Shown in pieces: positions 18,718 through 27,372 of a stretch of 64,000 nucleotides of DNA (position 1 is the first letter of the stretch; each line of letters opens with the position of its first letter). The stretch is from assembly GCA_964573255.1 (NCBI GenBank), contig CAZNJB010000004.1, positions 55,223-119,222 of the forward strand, in the 5' to 3' direction. The stretch comes from CAYNUJ01 sp964573255 (GTDB taxonomy: Bacteria > Bacteroidota > Ignavibacteria > Ignavibacteriales > Melioribacteraceae). The notes beneath the pieces were generated by a model. That model saw only the letters and a list, made by a program, of their open reading frames with translations. It was not told the DNA's origin and searched no databases. The position numbers and the translations under genes were made by a program.

Positions 18718-19724
18718 AAGGAATGGGGAAACGCATTCTTATTTCCCGCCCCGATAGATTGGGCGATGTCATTCTATCCACTCCTTTGCCGAGGGAAATT
18801 AAAAAAACGTATCCCGATAGCTTTGTAGCTGTTATGGTTCGTGAATATACAAGGGATGTATTTCTTAACAATCCTTATGTGGATGAAATAATTATTTTTG
18901 ATCCCGAGCAAAAAGGGATGAAATATTTTTTGAGTAAAAGAAAAGAGATTGCATCTTACAATTTTACGGATGCTCTCATGCTGCTTCCGAATGAAAAAAT
19001 AAATTATTTGCTATTCCTCGCCGGTATACCGAATAGAGTTGGTGTTGGTACAAAGTTGTATCAGGTAATTACGTTTACTAAAAGTGTTAGCAGAAATAAA
19101 TATATCCCTTTACGTCACGAAGCTGATTACTGCATGGATTTGGCAAGAAAAATAGGCGTTAATACATTTGATATAAGAACCGAATTATTTTTAACCGAAG
19201 AGGAGATTAGAAAGAGCGAAAGCTTAAAGAAGGTACTGGCTCCGCAAGGAGAAAAAATTATTTTGCTCCATACTACTTCGGGTAAAAGTGCTCCAAATCT
19301 TCCTCCGAAAGAATACCTTCGTTTGGCTGAGAAAATTCGTGACGATGACAGGTTTAGTCTGGTTCTCACGGATATAGAGATGCCGGATGAGTTAAAGGCA
19401 TTTAAGAACGGCAAATACGAAATAAAAAATTTGAGAGATTTGTTTGTCTTGGTTAAAACCGGGGATATTTTAGTCTCTGCGAGTACGGGCCCGGCGCATG
19501 TAGCAGCGGCTCTTAATGTTAAAACATTAACGGTCTTTTGTCCATTGCCTGCTTGCTCCCCAATGTTATGGAGTCCGATGGGTAATGATGCAAATTATAT
19601 CTTACCCGATGAAGATTACTGTTCAAATAAGTGTCCCGGTGATCCCCATATATGTGATTATTCCGGAGAAGGTGGTTTAACAGCAGATAGTGTATTTGCT
19701 GAACTGGAAAAATTTATTGCTTAA
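18714..19724 (+). CDS. Family 9 glycosyltransferase (LPS heptosyltransferase-like)
   Basis: A 336-residue GT-B protein. Motifs of the GT9 family are visible: ILISRPDRLGDVILSTPL at the N-terminus, HTTSGKSAPNLPPKEYLRL in the centre, and VSASTGPAHVAAALNVKTL near the C-terminus, equivalent to the TGP-xH donor-binding motif of ADP-heptose:LPS heptosyltransferases. The C-terminal cysteine pair (YCSNKCPGDPHIC) occurs in several family members. The TTG start overlaps the previous stop; an ATG at 18723 is possible but is crowded against its purine-rich upstream sequence. Probably acts in core glycolipid synthesis; the exact sugar is not resolvable. Confidence 0.87.
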   Translation: MKGMGKRILISRPDRLGDVILSTPLPREIKKTYPDSFVAVMVREYTRDVFLNNPYVDEIIIFDPEQKGMKYFLSKRKEIASYNFTDALMLLPNEKINYLLFLAGIPNRVGVGTKLYQVITFTKSVSRNKYIPLRHEADYCMDLARKIGVNTFDIRTELFLTEEEIRKSESLKKVLAPQGEKIILLHTTSGKSAPNLPPKEYLRLAEKIRDDDRFSLVLTDIEMPDELKAFKNGKYEIKNLRDLFVLVKTGDILVSASTGPAHVAAALNVKTLTVFCPLPACSPMLWSPMGNDANYILPDEDYCSNKCPGDPHICDYSGEGGLTADSVFAELEKFIA

Positions 19725-19770
19725 AGTCTAAATTATTATCTGTACCTGCGCTGTAGGAGGTAAAACTTAT

Positions 19771-19884
19771 TTGTCTCGAATCTCTAACGGAATCAGAGAT
19801 ATTTTATTTGAACTTCAGGACAAAGATAATTTTGTTGTAACCGGAGGATTACTATTAGATAAAAATAGAATTGTTACTTTCTGA
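19771..19884 (+). CDS. Doubtful 37-codon ORF with strong ribosome-binding site
   Basis: A TTG-initiated 37-residue ORF preceded by AGGAGG nine bases upstream. Its product (begins LSRISNGIRDILFEL, ends NRIVTF) is not recognised. Its last codons overlap the -33 element of the presumed ffs promoter, which speaks against it being an important gene. It may be a relic of a longer gene or a true small protein. Confidence 0.2.
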   Translation: MSRISNGIRDILFELQDKDNFVVTGGLLLDKNRIVTF

Positions 19885-19903
19885 TAAGTTTTACTATATT
19901 TTG
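19871..19903 (+). promoter_or_regulatory. Putative promoter of the SRP RNA gene
   Basis: TTG at 19871-19873 and TATATTTTG at 19895-19903 are separated by 21 nt, close to the Bacteroidetes TTG/TAnnTTTG layout. A start about 5-8 nt after the G would put the RNA 5' end just before the GCCAAGC stem at 19924. Confidence 0.55.
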
Positions 19904-19917
19904 CGTTCAAATTTTAA

Positions 19918-20024
19918 AAGTTTGCCAAGCGCCGACTAACAGGTTGTTGCCCAACCCCGTCAGGTCCGGAAGGAAGCAGCGGTCAGCAATTAATCTGTGT
20001 AGTTGGTTAGCTTGGCATTTTTTA
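19918..20024 (+). ncRNA. ffs: Signal recognition particle RNA, small bacterial type (4.5S)
   Basis: The conserved SRP domain IV is present: GTCAGGTCCGGAAGGAAGCAG followed by GGTCAGC, containing the GGAA tetraloop and the asymmetric internal loop that bind the Ffh M domain. The outer ends GCCAAGC (19924-19930) and GCTTGGC (20010-20016) pair, giving a hairpin of about 93 nt, and the T-run after 20016 is a natural terminator. There is no Alu domain, as in Gram-negative 4.5S RNA. The ends given are approximate. Confidence 0.95.
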
Positions 20025-20199
20025 TTTGTTTGAGTATCTCATTGAATATGTCAGTTATTATTTGGCGATTTTTGAAATTCATAACTTTTTTCGATGAAAC
20101 TCATCTAGTTTGATAACGCTTTTAATTTTTCCCTATTGAGTTAATATTACTTCTATTGCATCCGTACTAACCGAAGAATTATGGTCAATCAAATATATA

Positions 20200-20230
20200 T
20201 TGTAAATCCCGCACATTTTCTTTACTTTTG
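20200..20230 (+). promoter_or_regulatory. Putative promoter upstream of the 20269 gene
   Basis: TTG (20200-20202), a 20-nt spacer and TACTTTTG (20223-20230) fit the Bacteroidetes-type TTG-N20-TAnnTTTG pattern exactly. It lies 38 nt before the ATG of the 79-residue protein and probably drives the run up to the NYN gene. Confidence 0.55.
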
Positions 20231-20268
20231 GCTTAAAATTATCTGTTTCATAAATAAAAGGACAGCTT

Positions 20269-20508
20269 ATGAAATTGGATTGGAACCAATTCGTCGGTCA
20301 GACATTAAATGTTACTATGTTCGAAAATTATGGAGTGGTTTATGGTGCTAGAAAGGGAGAGCAGCCAACATTTTATGAAATCGTTTTTAAAACCGGTAAA
20401 TTACTTGCTGCATACGACGATGGAATATTGCTGGAAGCTGTCCGTGAAAATCAAATTATCAAGGTTTACGTTCCTTACGTTTCGATTAAATGCGTTGAGA
20501 TTTATTAG
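20269..20508 (+). CDS. Small conserved-looking protein, unknown function
   Basis: A 79-residue soluble protein (MKLDWNQFVGQTLNVTMFENYG...) with an AGGACAG region upstream of its ATG. It has no signal peptide or membrane segment; predicted secondary structure is mostly beta with VVYGARKGEQPTFYEIVFKTGKLLAAYDDGILLEA, reminiscent of an Sm/SH3-like barrel, but I do not recognise the family. A possible TAnnTTTG promoter precedes it, and its 3' end overlaps the TTG start of the T9SS plug gene by 14 nt, suggesting coupled translation. The overlapping long frame from 20309 is a shadow over this part. Confidence 0.65.
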   Translation: MKLDWNQFVGQTLNVTMFENYGVVYGARKGEQPTFYEIVFKTGKLLAAYDDGILLEAVRENQIIKVYVPYVSIKCVEIY

Positions 20509-21721
20509 TCTATTACTCATATTTTTTTTCGCATCTGATCTACATTTAGCTCAAACATCAATTAAAAGCCTTCACTGGGGCAGCGGTAGCCTCCTCAATT
20601 TCCCCGTTGTTTTTCCCGATAGTTCCGATAAACTCATAATTGATTTTGATATACAATCGGAGTTTTATCCGGAATTGAGTATTGTATTTAAATTTTGCGA
20701 TAGAAATTGGAATCCCTATTCATCGGTGTTTTTACAGGCCCAGGGAAAAGATATTGCAACAGAGTTAAGCTACACCCGACTTCCTTCAACCGTTACGGGA
20801 GCCGATTATCACTATAGAGGTAAATTTCCGAATAATGAAATTGAATTCCCATTTTCCGGCAGATGGATGTTTTTTATCACTTCCCTTTATGATACTTCCG
20901 ATGTTTATTCCTGGGGTGAATTTTTCGTAGTTTATGAATCCATTCCTGTAAATGTGGAGGTAAATAAGTTGAGGCGAGAGGGTGCTATTTCTAAAAATAC
21001 AGTTTTGGATAGAACCTATGAAATGCGCGTGAATACTCGCTTGAATGAAAAGCAAAATGAAATTTGGTTAAGGGGTATTGAGGTAATTGAAAATAGGAAG
21101 CTCAATTATCCGGTTGAAATAAATAGAACCGATTTCAGTGAAACAAAATATTTTGAGATGGAAGATGTTGATGAATTTACGTTCATTTGGAAAGATATAT
21201 TACCCGGGAATGAATACCGTCAAATAGACTTTCGAAACGAAAATAAATATCCGAAAGAGAACACCCCGATAAATTATCATCATATTGAAACAGAGCGGTT
21301 CTATAACTTTGGGAAGAGGGATATGAATGGTTCTTTTATATTAAAGAATTTTAATAATAGTTATTCCGATTATATGGATGTATTATTTCAGCTAAGGGTA
21401 CCGGATTACTATAATAAAGACATCTATTTGGTAGGTTCTTTTAATTATTGGGAACTGTCGCCTTGGTATAAATTGGAGGGAAAAGACGGTTTATATAAAA
21501 TAAAATTGGAATTGAAAAGGGGAAAGTACGATTATCAATATGTAACCGTTCCTAAAGGCGGAGGTTTTGAGGAAGCAGATTGGTACGAATTAGAAGGGAA
21601 TTTTTGGGAAACCTCGAATGAGTATCATATTTTTGTAAACTATAATTCGCAGGAATTAGGTGGTTATGATAAAATAATTGGTTATTACAAATATATATTG
21701 AACGGAGATGGAAAAGATTAA
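20495..21721 (+). CDS. Type IX secretion system plug-like protein (DUF5103)
   Basis: An exported protein of 408 residues. The open frame extends back to 20309 but there it overlaps another gene out of frame; the TTG at 20495 gives a proper signal peptide (LRFISLLLIFFFASDLHLAQ) and is chosen. The mature N-terminus (IKSLHWGSGSLLNFPVVFP...DFDIQSE...CDRNWNPYS...YHYRGKFPNNEIEFPFSGRW) follows the T9SS plug/DUF5103 pattern. The C-terminal ~100 residues (DIYLVGSFNYWELSPWYKLEGKDGLYKIKLELKRG) form a CBM48/E-set-like domain as in other members. In T9SS the Plug protein seals the SprA translocon or pairs with PorV. Its 3' end overlaps the next gene by 14 nt. Confidence 0.72.
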   Translation: MRFISLLLIFFFASDLHLAQTSIKSLHWGSGSLLNFPVVFPDSSDKLIIDFDIQSEFYPELSIVFKFCDRNWNPYSSVFLQAQGKDIATELSYTRLPSTVTGADYHYRGKFPNNEIEFPFSGRWMFFITSLYDTSDVYSWGEFFVVYESIPVNVEVNKLRREGAISKNTVLDRTYEMRVNTRLNEKQNEIWLRGIEVIENRKLNYPVEINRTDFSETKYFEMEDVDEFTFIWKDILPGNEYRQIDFRNENKYPKENTPINYHHIETERFYNFGKRDMNGSFILKNFNNSYSDYMDVLFQLRVPDYYNKDIYLVGSFNYWELSPWYKLEGKDGLYKIKLELKRGKYDYQYVTVPKGGGFEEADWYELEGNFWETSNEYHIFVNYNSQELGGYDKIIGYYKYILNGDGKD

Positions 21722-22697
21722 AATTGGTGTTATCGGAACAGGACATTTAGGAAGACTTCATACTAAATTATTGAATGAAATCGAGAAAGCTGAATTAATC
21801 GGTGCATTTGATTTAGATAAAGAAAAATTGAAAGCAGTTACTGATGAATACGGCATAACAGCTTACGATAGCGTTGAAGGGTTGTTGAACGATGTTGAAG
21901 CCGTTTCAATTGCGGCAACCACATCGGAGCACTATAATTTAGTTAAGACCGCGCTGAACAGTGGAAAACACGTTTTGGTCGAAAAACCTATTACTTCCGA
22001 GATTTGGCAGGCGGAAGAATTGGTTGAGCTTGCAAATGAAAAAGATTTGCGTTTACAAGTAGGTCATATCGAAAGATTCAATCCCGCTCTGGTTTCTTTG
22101 GATGAATATAATTTAAAACCGATGTTCGTTCAAACAGACAGGCTTGCGCAGTTTAATCCTCGTGGTACCGATGTTGCGGTTGTATTGGATTTGATGATTC
22201 ACGATATAGATATAATTTTGAATTTGATTGGAAGTAAAGTGAAGAATATTCACGCCAGTGGTGTTGCTGTGGTTTCGGATACAATTGATATAGCGAATGC
22301 ACGCATCGAATTTGAGAATGGAGCTGTTGCTAATGTTACGGCGAGCAGAATATCCCAAAAGAAGATGAGAAAAATGCGTATGTTTCAACGGGATACTTAT
22401 ATTTCTCTCGATTTTGATTCCGGTGTTTCGGAAGTTTATCGTTTACTCCCTATCGATGGCGAACTCCCGGAAAATTATTTTTCTTATGGGGAAATTGGCA
22501 TTGGCGAACGTAAAAAATTATTGGTTTATGAACATCCCGAAATGAAAGAAATTAATGCACTTAAACATGAATTAAAGCTATTTGTTGAAGCTGTTATAAA
22601 CGGAACTCGTCCCGTAGTATCCGGTGAAGACGGTCTTCAAGCATTAAGAGTGGCAGCGGAAATAATCAAAAAAATTGAAGAATCGAAAATTGTATGA
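21708..22697 (+). CDS. Gfo/Idh/MocA-family NAD(P)-dependent sugar oxidoreductase
   Basis: A 329-residue dehydrogenase. The Rossmann motif GVIGTGHLGRLH is at residues 7-18, the family EKP motif is in HVLVEKPITSE, and GHIERFNPAL and LDLMIHDIDIILNL (catalytic H region) follow. Proteins with the VGHIERFNP signature often act on UDP-GlcNAc (3-dehydrogenase, GnnA-like) in lipid A/LPS-related gene groups; the nearby lptD supports an envelope role, but the substrate here is inferred. It overlaps the plug gene and the following lipoprotein gene (ATGA), so it is part of one operon. Confidence 0.85.
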   Translation: MEKIKIGVIGTGHLGRLHTKLLNEIEKAELIGAFDLDKEKLKAVTDEYGITAYDSVEGLLNDVEAVSIAATTSEHYNLVKTALNSGKHVLVEKPITSEIWQAEELVELANEKDLRLQVGHIERFNPALVSLDEYNLKPMFVQTDRLAQFNPRGTDVAVVLDLMIHDIDIILNLIGSKVKNIHASGVAVVSDTIDIANARIEFENGAVANVTASRISQKKMRKMRMFQRDTYISLDFDSGVSEVYRLLPIDGELPENYFSYGEIGIGERKKLLVYEHPEMKEINALKHELKLFVEAVINGTRPVVSGEDGLQALRVAAEIIKKIEESKIV

Positions 22698-23296
22698 GAA
22701 AGAAAATATTATTTATAACTCTTCTGCTGTCTGTCGTTTCAGCATGCAGTGTTTATCAAACTATGATGAACATTTCTCGGCTGAAATATAAATTGAAGAA
22801 TGTTTCAAATTTTAGAATAAACGGAATTGATATTTCTGGAAAATCAAATCTGAAAGATTTTGGAGCAATGCAGGTTATTCAGCTTACTTCTCTGGTGGCA
22901 AAAGGAGAACTCCCTGTTTCTTTTACGTTAAATATTGAAGCCCAAAATCCGAATGACGGTAGTGGCGGTTATCCTCCTACCGATATAACGATAAGAGAAT
23001 TTCCGTGGAAATTATACATTAACGATAAAGAAACAATATCCGGGGATATAACCGAACCGATAAAGGTTCCCGGCGTTGGAGAAAAAGTAATTATTCCGTT
23101 AACTGCTGAATTGAACTTACTCAAATTTTTTAAATCAAACGGATTTAATGATGCCGTTAAACTTATCTTTGCACTCGGGGGAAAAAATAGTAACCCGACA
23201 CATTTTAAAGTAGTCGCACAACCGGTTCTTGATACTCCAATAGGTAAAATGGAATATCCGGTACCGGTAACAATTGTATCTCAAGAATTTAATTAG
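22694..23296 (+). CDS. LEA14-like (water-stress/hypersensitive response domain) lipoprotein
   Basis: A 200-residue exported protein with a lipoprotein signal (LLSVVSACSVYQ, cysteine near residue 16). The mature portion shows the LEA type 2 pattern: LKNVSNFRINGIDISG, FTLNIEAQNPND (the NPN/NP motif), PWKLYINDKETISGDI and VPGVGEKVIIPLTAEL. Such proteins are beta-sandwich periplasmic or outer-membrane lipoproteins of unclear function. Four-base overlap with the preceding oxidoreductase gene; a ROK kinase gene follows after 17 nt. Confidence 0.78.
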   Translation: MRKKILFITLLLSVVSACSVYQTMMNISRLKYKLKNVSNFRINGIDISGKSNLKDFGAMQVIQLTSLVAKGELPVSFTLNIEAQNPNDGSGGYPPTDITIREFPWKLYINDKETISGDITEPIKVPGVGEKVIIPLTAELNLLKFFKSNGFNDAVKLIFALGGKNSNPTHFKVVAQPVLDTPIGKMEYPVPVTIVSQEFN

Positions 23297-23313
23297 GAGT
23301 TGATTAAGATTAG

Positions 23314-24261
23314 ATGTATGCTATTGGTGTAGATTTAGGCGGAACAAATATTAAACTTGGAGTTGTTTCCGATAAAGGGAAAATAATTAATAAAACATCC
23401 TTAAAAACTTTTGCGGAAGAAGGACCGGATAAGATAATATCCCAAATATTAAAAGGAATTGCGTATCTTCAAAAACGAAGCGGCGTTAAAATTAAAGGAA
23501 TCGGAATAGGCGCTCCCGGCGTAGTTAAACATAAGAAGGGAATAGTAGAACACCCACCGAATTTACCCGGCTGGGAAAAGGTTCATCTTGCTAAAATTAT
23601 AAGTAATCAGACAGGAGCGAATGTATTTGTAGAAAATGATGCTAATGCCGCCGCTGTTGGCGAGATGATATTTGGTGCTGGAAAGGAATTGGATAGTTTT
23701 ATTGTTGTTACTCTCGGAACGGGTGTTGGCGGTGGAATAATCCGTAAAGGTAAAATATTCCGCGGTGAGACGAATGCCGCCGGCGAGATTGGGCATGTTT
23801 CTATTGATTATAAAGGACCAAAATGTAATTGTGGTTCTCGAGGTTGTATTGAAGCTTATATAGGCAATAATTATTTGACTAAAAGAACTATTACCGCTCT
23901 CAAAAAACATCCGGATTCGATGCTGAATAAAATCTTAGATGAAAACGGCGGACATCTGTCGCCCAGAGTAATTAACGAAGCTGTAATTGCTGGTGATGAA
24001 TTCGCTAGAAGTGTTGTAATTGATAGCGGTAATTTATTAGGATTTGCCCTCTCATCCGTTGTTAATGTTTTGGATATTGCCAACGTTATAGTAGGCGGGG
24101 GAGTTGCCGGATTCGGTGAATTGCTATTCAGCAGTATTGAATCTACTCTTATGGAAAGGGTATTGAAATCTTTAAGAGAACGGATTTCGGTTCTTCCTGC
24201 TGAATTAAAAAATAACGCCGGAATAAAAGGCGCATCATCTTTGGTATTTTATAATCTATAA
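23314..24261 (+). CDS. ROK-family sugar kinase (glucokinase-like)
   Basis: A 315-residue cytosolic kinase. The N-terminal ATP phosphate motif GVDLGGTNIKLGVV, GIGAPGVV, the catalytic ENDANAAAVGE (Asp of the DA pair), GTGVGGGII, and GEIGHVSIDYKGPKCNCGSRGCIEAY, which includes the ROK zinc-binding histidine and cysteines, are all present. This fits glucokinase or another hexose/N-acetyl-hexosamine kinase. It is followed 12 nt later by lptD and preceded by a lipoprotein gene. Family secure; substrate specificity is not certain. Confidence 0.88.
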   Translation: MYAIGVDLGGTNIKLGVVSDKGKIINKTSLKTFAEEGPDKIISQILKGIAYLQKRSGVKIKGIGIGAPGVVKHKKGIVEHPPNLPGWEKVHLAKIISNQTGANVFVENDANAAAVGEMIFGAGKELDSFIVVTLGTGVGGGIIRKGKIFRGETNAAGEIGHVSIDYKGPKCNCGSRGCIEAYIGNNYLTKRTITALKKHPDSMLNKILDENGGHLSPRVINEAVIAGDEFARSVVIDSGNLLGFALSSVVNVLDIANVIVGGGVAGFGELLFSSIESTLMERVLKSLRERISVLPAELKNNAGIKGASSLVFYNL

Positions 24262-24273
24262 TTTTTTAGTTGA

Positions 24274-26808
24274 ATGATTAAACGTGCATTAATATTATTC
24301 ATTCTTCTTTCGGCAAATCTTTTTGCTCAAACCGTTGATAGCTTGGCTACTGCAATAAATGATTCGACTATTGTCGAAGAAGATTCGGTTAAGAGCAAAT
24401 CATTTGATGTGGATGCGGTTATTTACAGCAGCGCCTCGGAATCATTAAGCTTCGATATTAAAAACAAGAAGATGTTTTTAGTGGGTGAGGGGGAGTTAAA
24501 GTATAAAGAAACTAACTTAAAAGCCGGTAAAATAAATGTCGATTTCGAGCGAAATGAATTGAAAGCATTCGGCATCCCTGACCCGGAAGATTCTTCGCAT
24601 TCAAAAATTATTCAAACCCCGGTACTTTCGGAAGCTGGAGAAAATTACGAAGGAGCTTCGTTAAAATATAACTTTAAAACACAGAGAGGATTTATTTCTG
24701 TTGCTAAAAATAAATCCGGTAAATCTTATTACAAGGGAGAGGCTGTTAAGAAAGTAAATAAGGAAGTTTTCTTTATAAAAGACGGAATGTACACTACTTG
24801 CGAATCTGATACGCCGGATACATATTTTTCCGCTTCCGAGATGAAAGTAATTCAGAAAGATAAAATTATTGCCAAATGGATTTTAATGTATGTCGGCGGG
24901 GTTCCGCTTCCGATAACTCTCCCTTTTGGAGTCTTTCCCAATCAATCCGGAAGAAGGTCTGGAATAATTGCACCGGGATATGGAATGGATCCCAATAGAG
25001 GACAGTATTTTAGAAATTTCGGTTACTTCTTTGCTATTTCCGATTATATGGATTTGGCTCTCACCGGCGATTTTTATACTAAAGGCGGATGGGGAGGAAG
25101 AGGACGTTTCAGATATGCAAAGAGATATAATTTTAACGGTAATTTAACCGCGGGTTATTCTAATATTACTATTGGAGAAGAAGGCGATCCAACCAGAAGT
25201 GAGCAGGAGGATTGGGATTTAGCTTGGCATCATAATCAAAAGTTTAATCCTACAACACGTTTGGATGTGAGTTTAAGATTTCAATCTAAAAATTATTTTA
25301 CAAATAATTCTACAAGTTATAATGACTTACTCACTCAAGACATAGTTTCTAATGCTACCTTCAGTAAGCGTTGGGATGAATCGGGAACGAGTCTTGTTAT
25401 AAATTATAATCGTGTCCAAAAATTGGAAAACGGAGACATCACGGAAATTTTACCGAGAATTTCGTTTAGTAAAAAGATGACCTATCCTTTCAGGAAGTCT
25501 TCCGGTGCAACTAAGAATATGAAATGGTATGAATATATTGGTTATTCGTATAGAGGTGAATTTCTGAATAGAAGAATAAAGACGGGGGGGGATTTAAAAA
25601 TACGAGGTGGAATTAATCATTCTTTTAGCATAAGCGCTTCTCCTAAAATAGGATATTTTAATATTTCACCCCATTTAAATTATTCCGAGAAATGGTATAA
25701 CAAAAGAACAGAAAAAAGGTTGTTTACCAATACTTCCGATTCGGTTGCTACATATGATGTAATTGAAAGGGATATTCACGAATTAAATGCTGTAAGAACT
25801 TTCAGTTTTGGTGTTAGCGCATCAACAAAAATTTACGGAATGGCTCAGCCAGAAATATTGGGTATTAAGGCTTTTCGTCATACTATTTCGCCGAGTATTT
25901 CTTACAACTACAGCCCCAATTTTAGTGAAGATAAATGGGGCTACTACGATTCTTATATTGACAAAGATGGTAAGGAAGTTCGATATGATAAATTCGGACG
26001 TGAAATTTTTGGCGGGGTTTCAGGAATAGAGAAGCAGACTCTTTCTCTTTCCATCGGAAATTTATTCGAAATGAAAACGATGAAAGACCCAACGGATACT
26101 ACAAGCAGGGAAAATAAAATACGTTTGTTAAATTTTAATGCAAATGTAAGTTACAATTTTTCAGCCGACAGTCTGAATTTATCCGATTTGAGATTAAGCT
26201 ATCGTACACAAATTGGTGAGTGGGTTAACTTTTCAGGTTCTTCCGGATTCACTTTTTATGATTATGACGGGAACCGCCGCATAAATAGATTGCTCAGTTC
26301 TGCGGGGAAAGGACTGTTGCGTATGAATTCTTTTAGTTTAGCTATCTCGACTTCTCTAACCGGAGATAAGTTGAAAGGCGAAACGCGCGACGGTAAAGAG
26401 GAGGAATCGGAATACGGTACTTTCAAAAAAACGGATTATATCGCTTTGTACGACGAGCAACCTCCCGATTTTACTATCCCTTGGAATCTTAGCCTTCATC
26501 TTAATTATAATATCCAAAAAAGCAATGCAACCGATATACGAAAATCAGCATCTGTCGGGATGAACTTAGGCTTCAATTTAACTAAGAATTGGAAATTTAC
26601 TGTTAATGGAAATTATGATTTAGTCCAGAAGAAAATTTCTGCTCCTCAAATTACAATTTATCGTGACCTTCATTGTTGGGAAATGAATTTCAGCTGGAAC
26701 CCATTAGGAGTTTACCGCGGATTCCGGTTTGAAATAAGGATGAAAGCTCCCGAGTTGAGAGATGTTAAAGTAACAAGGACTAAAGGACTTTTCACGGGTA
26801 GAAGATGA
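24274..26808 (+). CDS. lptD: LPS-assembly protein LptD/OstA family
   Basis: An 844-residue outer-membrane protein with a signal peptide (LILFILLSANLFAQ). Residues ~45-200 form the LptA-like OstA/beta-jellyroll region (FDIKNKKMFLVGEGELKYKETNLKAGKINVDFERNEL), which includes one cysteine (YTTCESD), followed by VGGVPLPITLPFGVFPNQSGRRSGIIAPGYGMDPNRGQYFRNFGYF, a hallmark LptD segment, and a large beta barrel. It inserts lipopolysaccharide-like glycolipid into the outer leaflet. It overlaps the NYN gene by 4 nt. No lptE-like gene is next to it, though the upstream lipoproteins could take that role (speculative). Confidence 0.88.
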   Translation: MIKRALILFILLSANLFAQTVDSLATAINDSTIVEEDSVKSKSFDVDAVIYSSASESLSFDIKNKKMFLVGEGELKYKETNLKAGKINVDFERNELKAFGIPDPEDSSHSKIIQTPVLSEAGENYEGASLKYNFKTQRGFISVAKNKSGKSYYKGEAVKKVNKEVFFIKDGMYTTCESDTPDTYFSASEMKVIQKDKIIAKWILMYVGGVPLPITLPFGVFPNQSGRRSGIIAPGYGMDPNRGQYFRNFGYFFAISDYMDLALTGDFYTKGGWGGRGRFRYAKRYNFNGNLTAGYSNITIGEEGDPTRSEQEDWDLAWHHNQKFNPTTRLDVSLRFQSKNYFTNNSTSYNDLLTQDIVSNATFSKRWDESGTSLVINYNRVQKLENGDITEILPRISFSKKMTYPFRKSSGATKNMKWYEYIGYSYRGEFLNRRIKTGGDLKIRGGINHSFSISASPKIGYFNISPHLNYSEKWYNKRTEKRLFTNTSDSVATYDVIERDIHELNAVRTFSFGVSASTKIYGMAQPEILGIKAFRHTISPSISYNYSPNFSEDKWGYYDSYIDKDGKEVRYDKFGREIFGGVSGIEKQTLSLSIGNLFEMKTMKDPTDTTSRENKIRLLNFNANVSYNFSADSLNLSDLRLSYRTQIGEWVNFSGSSGFTFYDYDGNRRINRLLSSAGKGLLRMNSFSLAISTSLTGDKLKGETRDGKEEESEYGTFKKTDYIALYDEQPPDFTIPWNLSLHLNYNIQKSNATDIRKSASVGMNLGFNLTKNWKFTVNGNYDLVQKKISAPQITIYRDLHCWEMNFSWNPLGVYRGFRFEIRMKAPELRDVKVTRTKGLFTGRR

Positions 26809-27266
26809 TAAGAAAATATTTTATTGACGGCAATAACTTAATCGGTAAATCGAATAGCTTAAAATATATTCAGGCTAAAAATCCTCAGCAATCGAGGGAG
26901 AAATTGGTTTTTATTCTGGAAAGATATTTCCGTACGAAAGGTTATGACGTTGTAGCTTTTTTTGACGGATACCCCCGTGAAGCTATTAATTCTGTAAAAG
27001 TAAATATAGTTTATTCGTACGACCGTCCGGCCGATGATTGCATAAGGGATGAGATAGAAAGGGATAGAAATCCCAAAACAATTGCAGTCGTAAGTTCTGA
27101 TCATTATGTGATGAATTCCGCCAAAGCGAATGCTTGTACCGTCTTAAAATCCGAGGAATTCTGGTCTATGATAAATAATTCTTATTCAACTGATGAGGAA
27201 GCTGAGATACAGAAAAGTATTTCGGAAGAGGAAATAAAGAGATTATTTGATGTGGATGAGGAATAG
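26805..27266 (+). CDS. NYN-domain (YacP-like) predicted RNA nuclease
   Basis: A 153-residue PIN-fold-like protein. The N-terminal FIDGNNLIG carries the first conserved aspartate, FFDGYP the second, RPADDCIRDEIERD the third cluster, and AVVSSDHYVMNSA the last SSD motif; this arrangement matches the YacP/NYN family, predicted metal-dependent ribonucleases, as in B. subtilis Rae1. The C-terminal tail is acidic (EEIKRLFDVDEE). It overlaps lptD by 4 nt (ATGA), so it ends that operon. Family call good; target RNA unknown. Confidence 0.82.
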   Translation: MIRKYFIDGNNLIGKSNSLKYIQAKNPQQSREKLVFILERYFRTKGYDVVAFFDGYPREAINSVKVNIVYSYDRPADDCIRDEIERDRNPKTIAVVSSDHYVMNSAKANACTVLKSEEFWSMINNSYSTDEEAEIQKSISEEEIKRLFDVDEE

Positions 27267-27372
27267 AGGAAAAAATAGTTTATTAAATTTATTTTAGTTC
27301 TAAAACATTTTTAACTTGACTGCAATTCTCTCGAGCGCCAAATAAAAAAGTAAAAAAAATATTGGGGCAGAA

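Noticed and set aside
20309..20494. Long N-terminal part of the T9SS plug frame
   Set aside because: Overlaps the 79-codon gene in another frame and lacks a signal peptide; TTG 20495 gives one.
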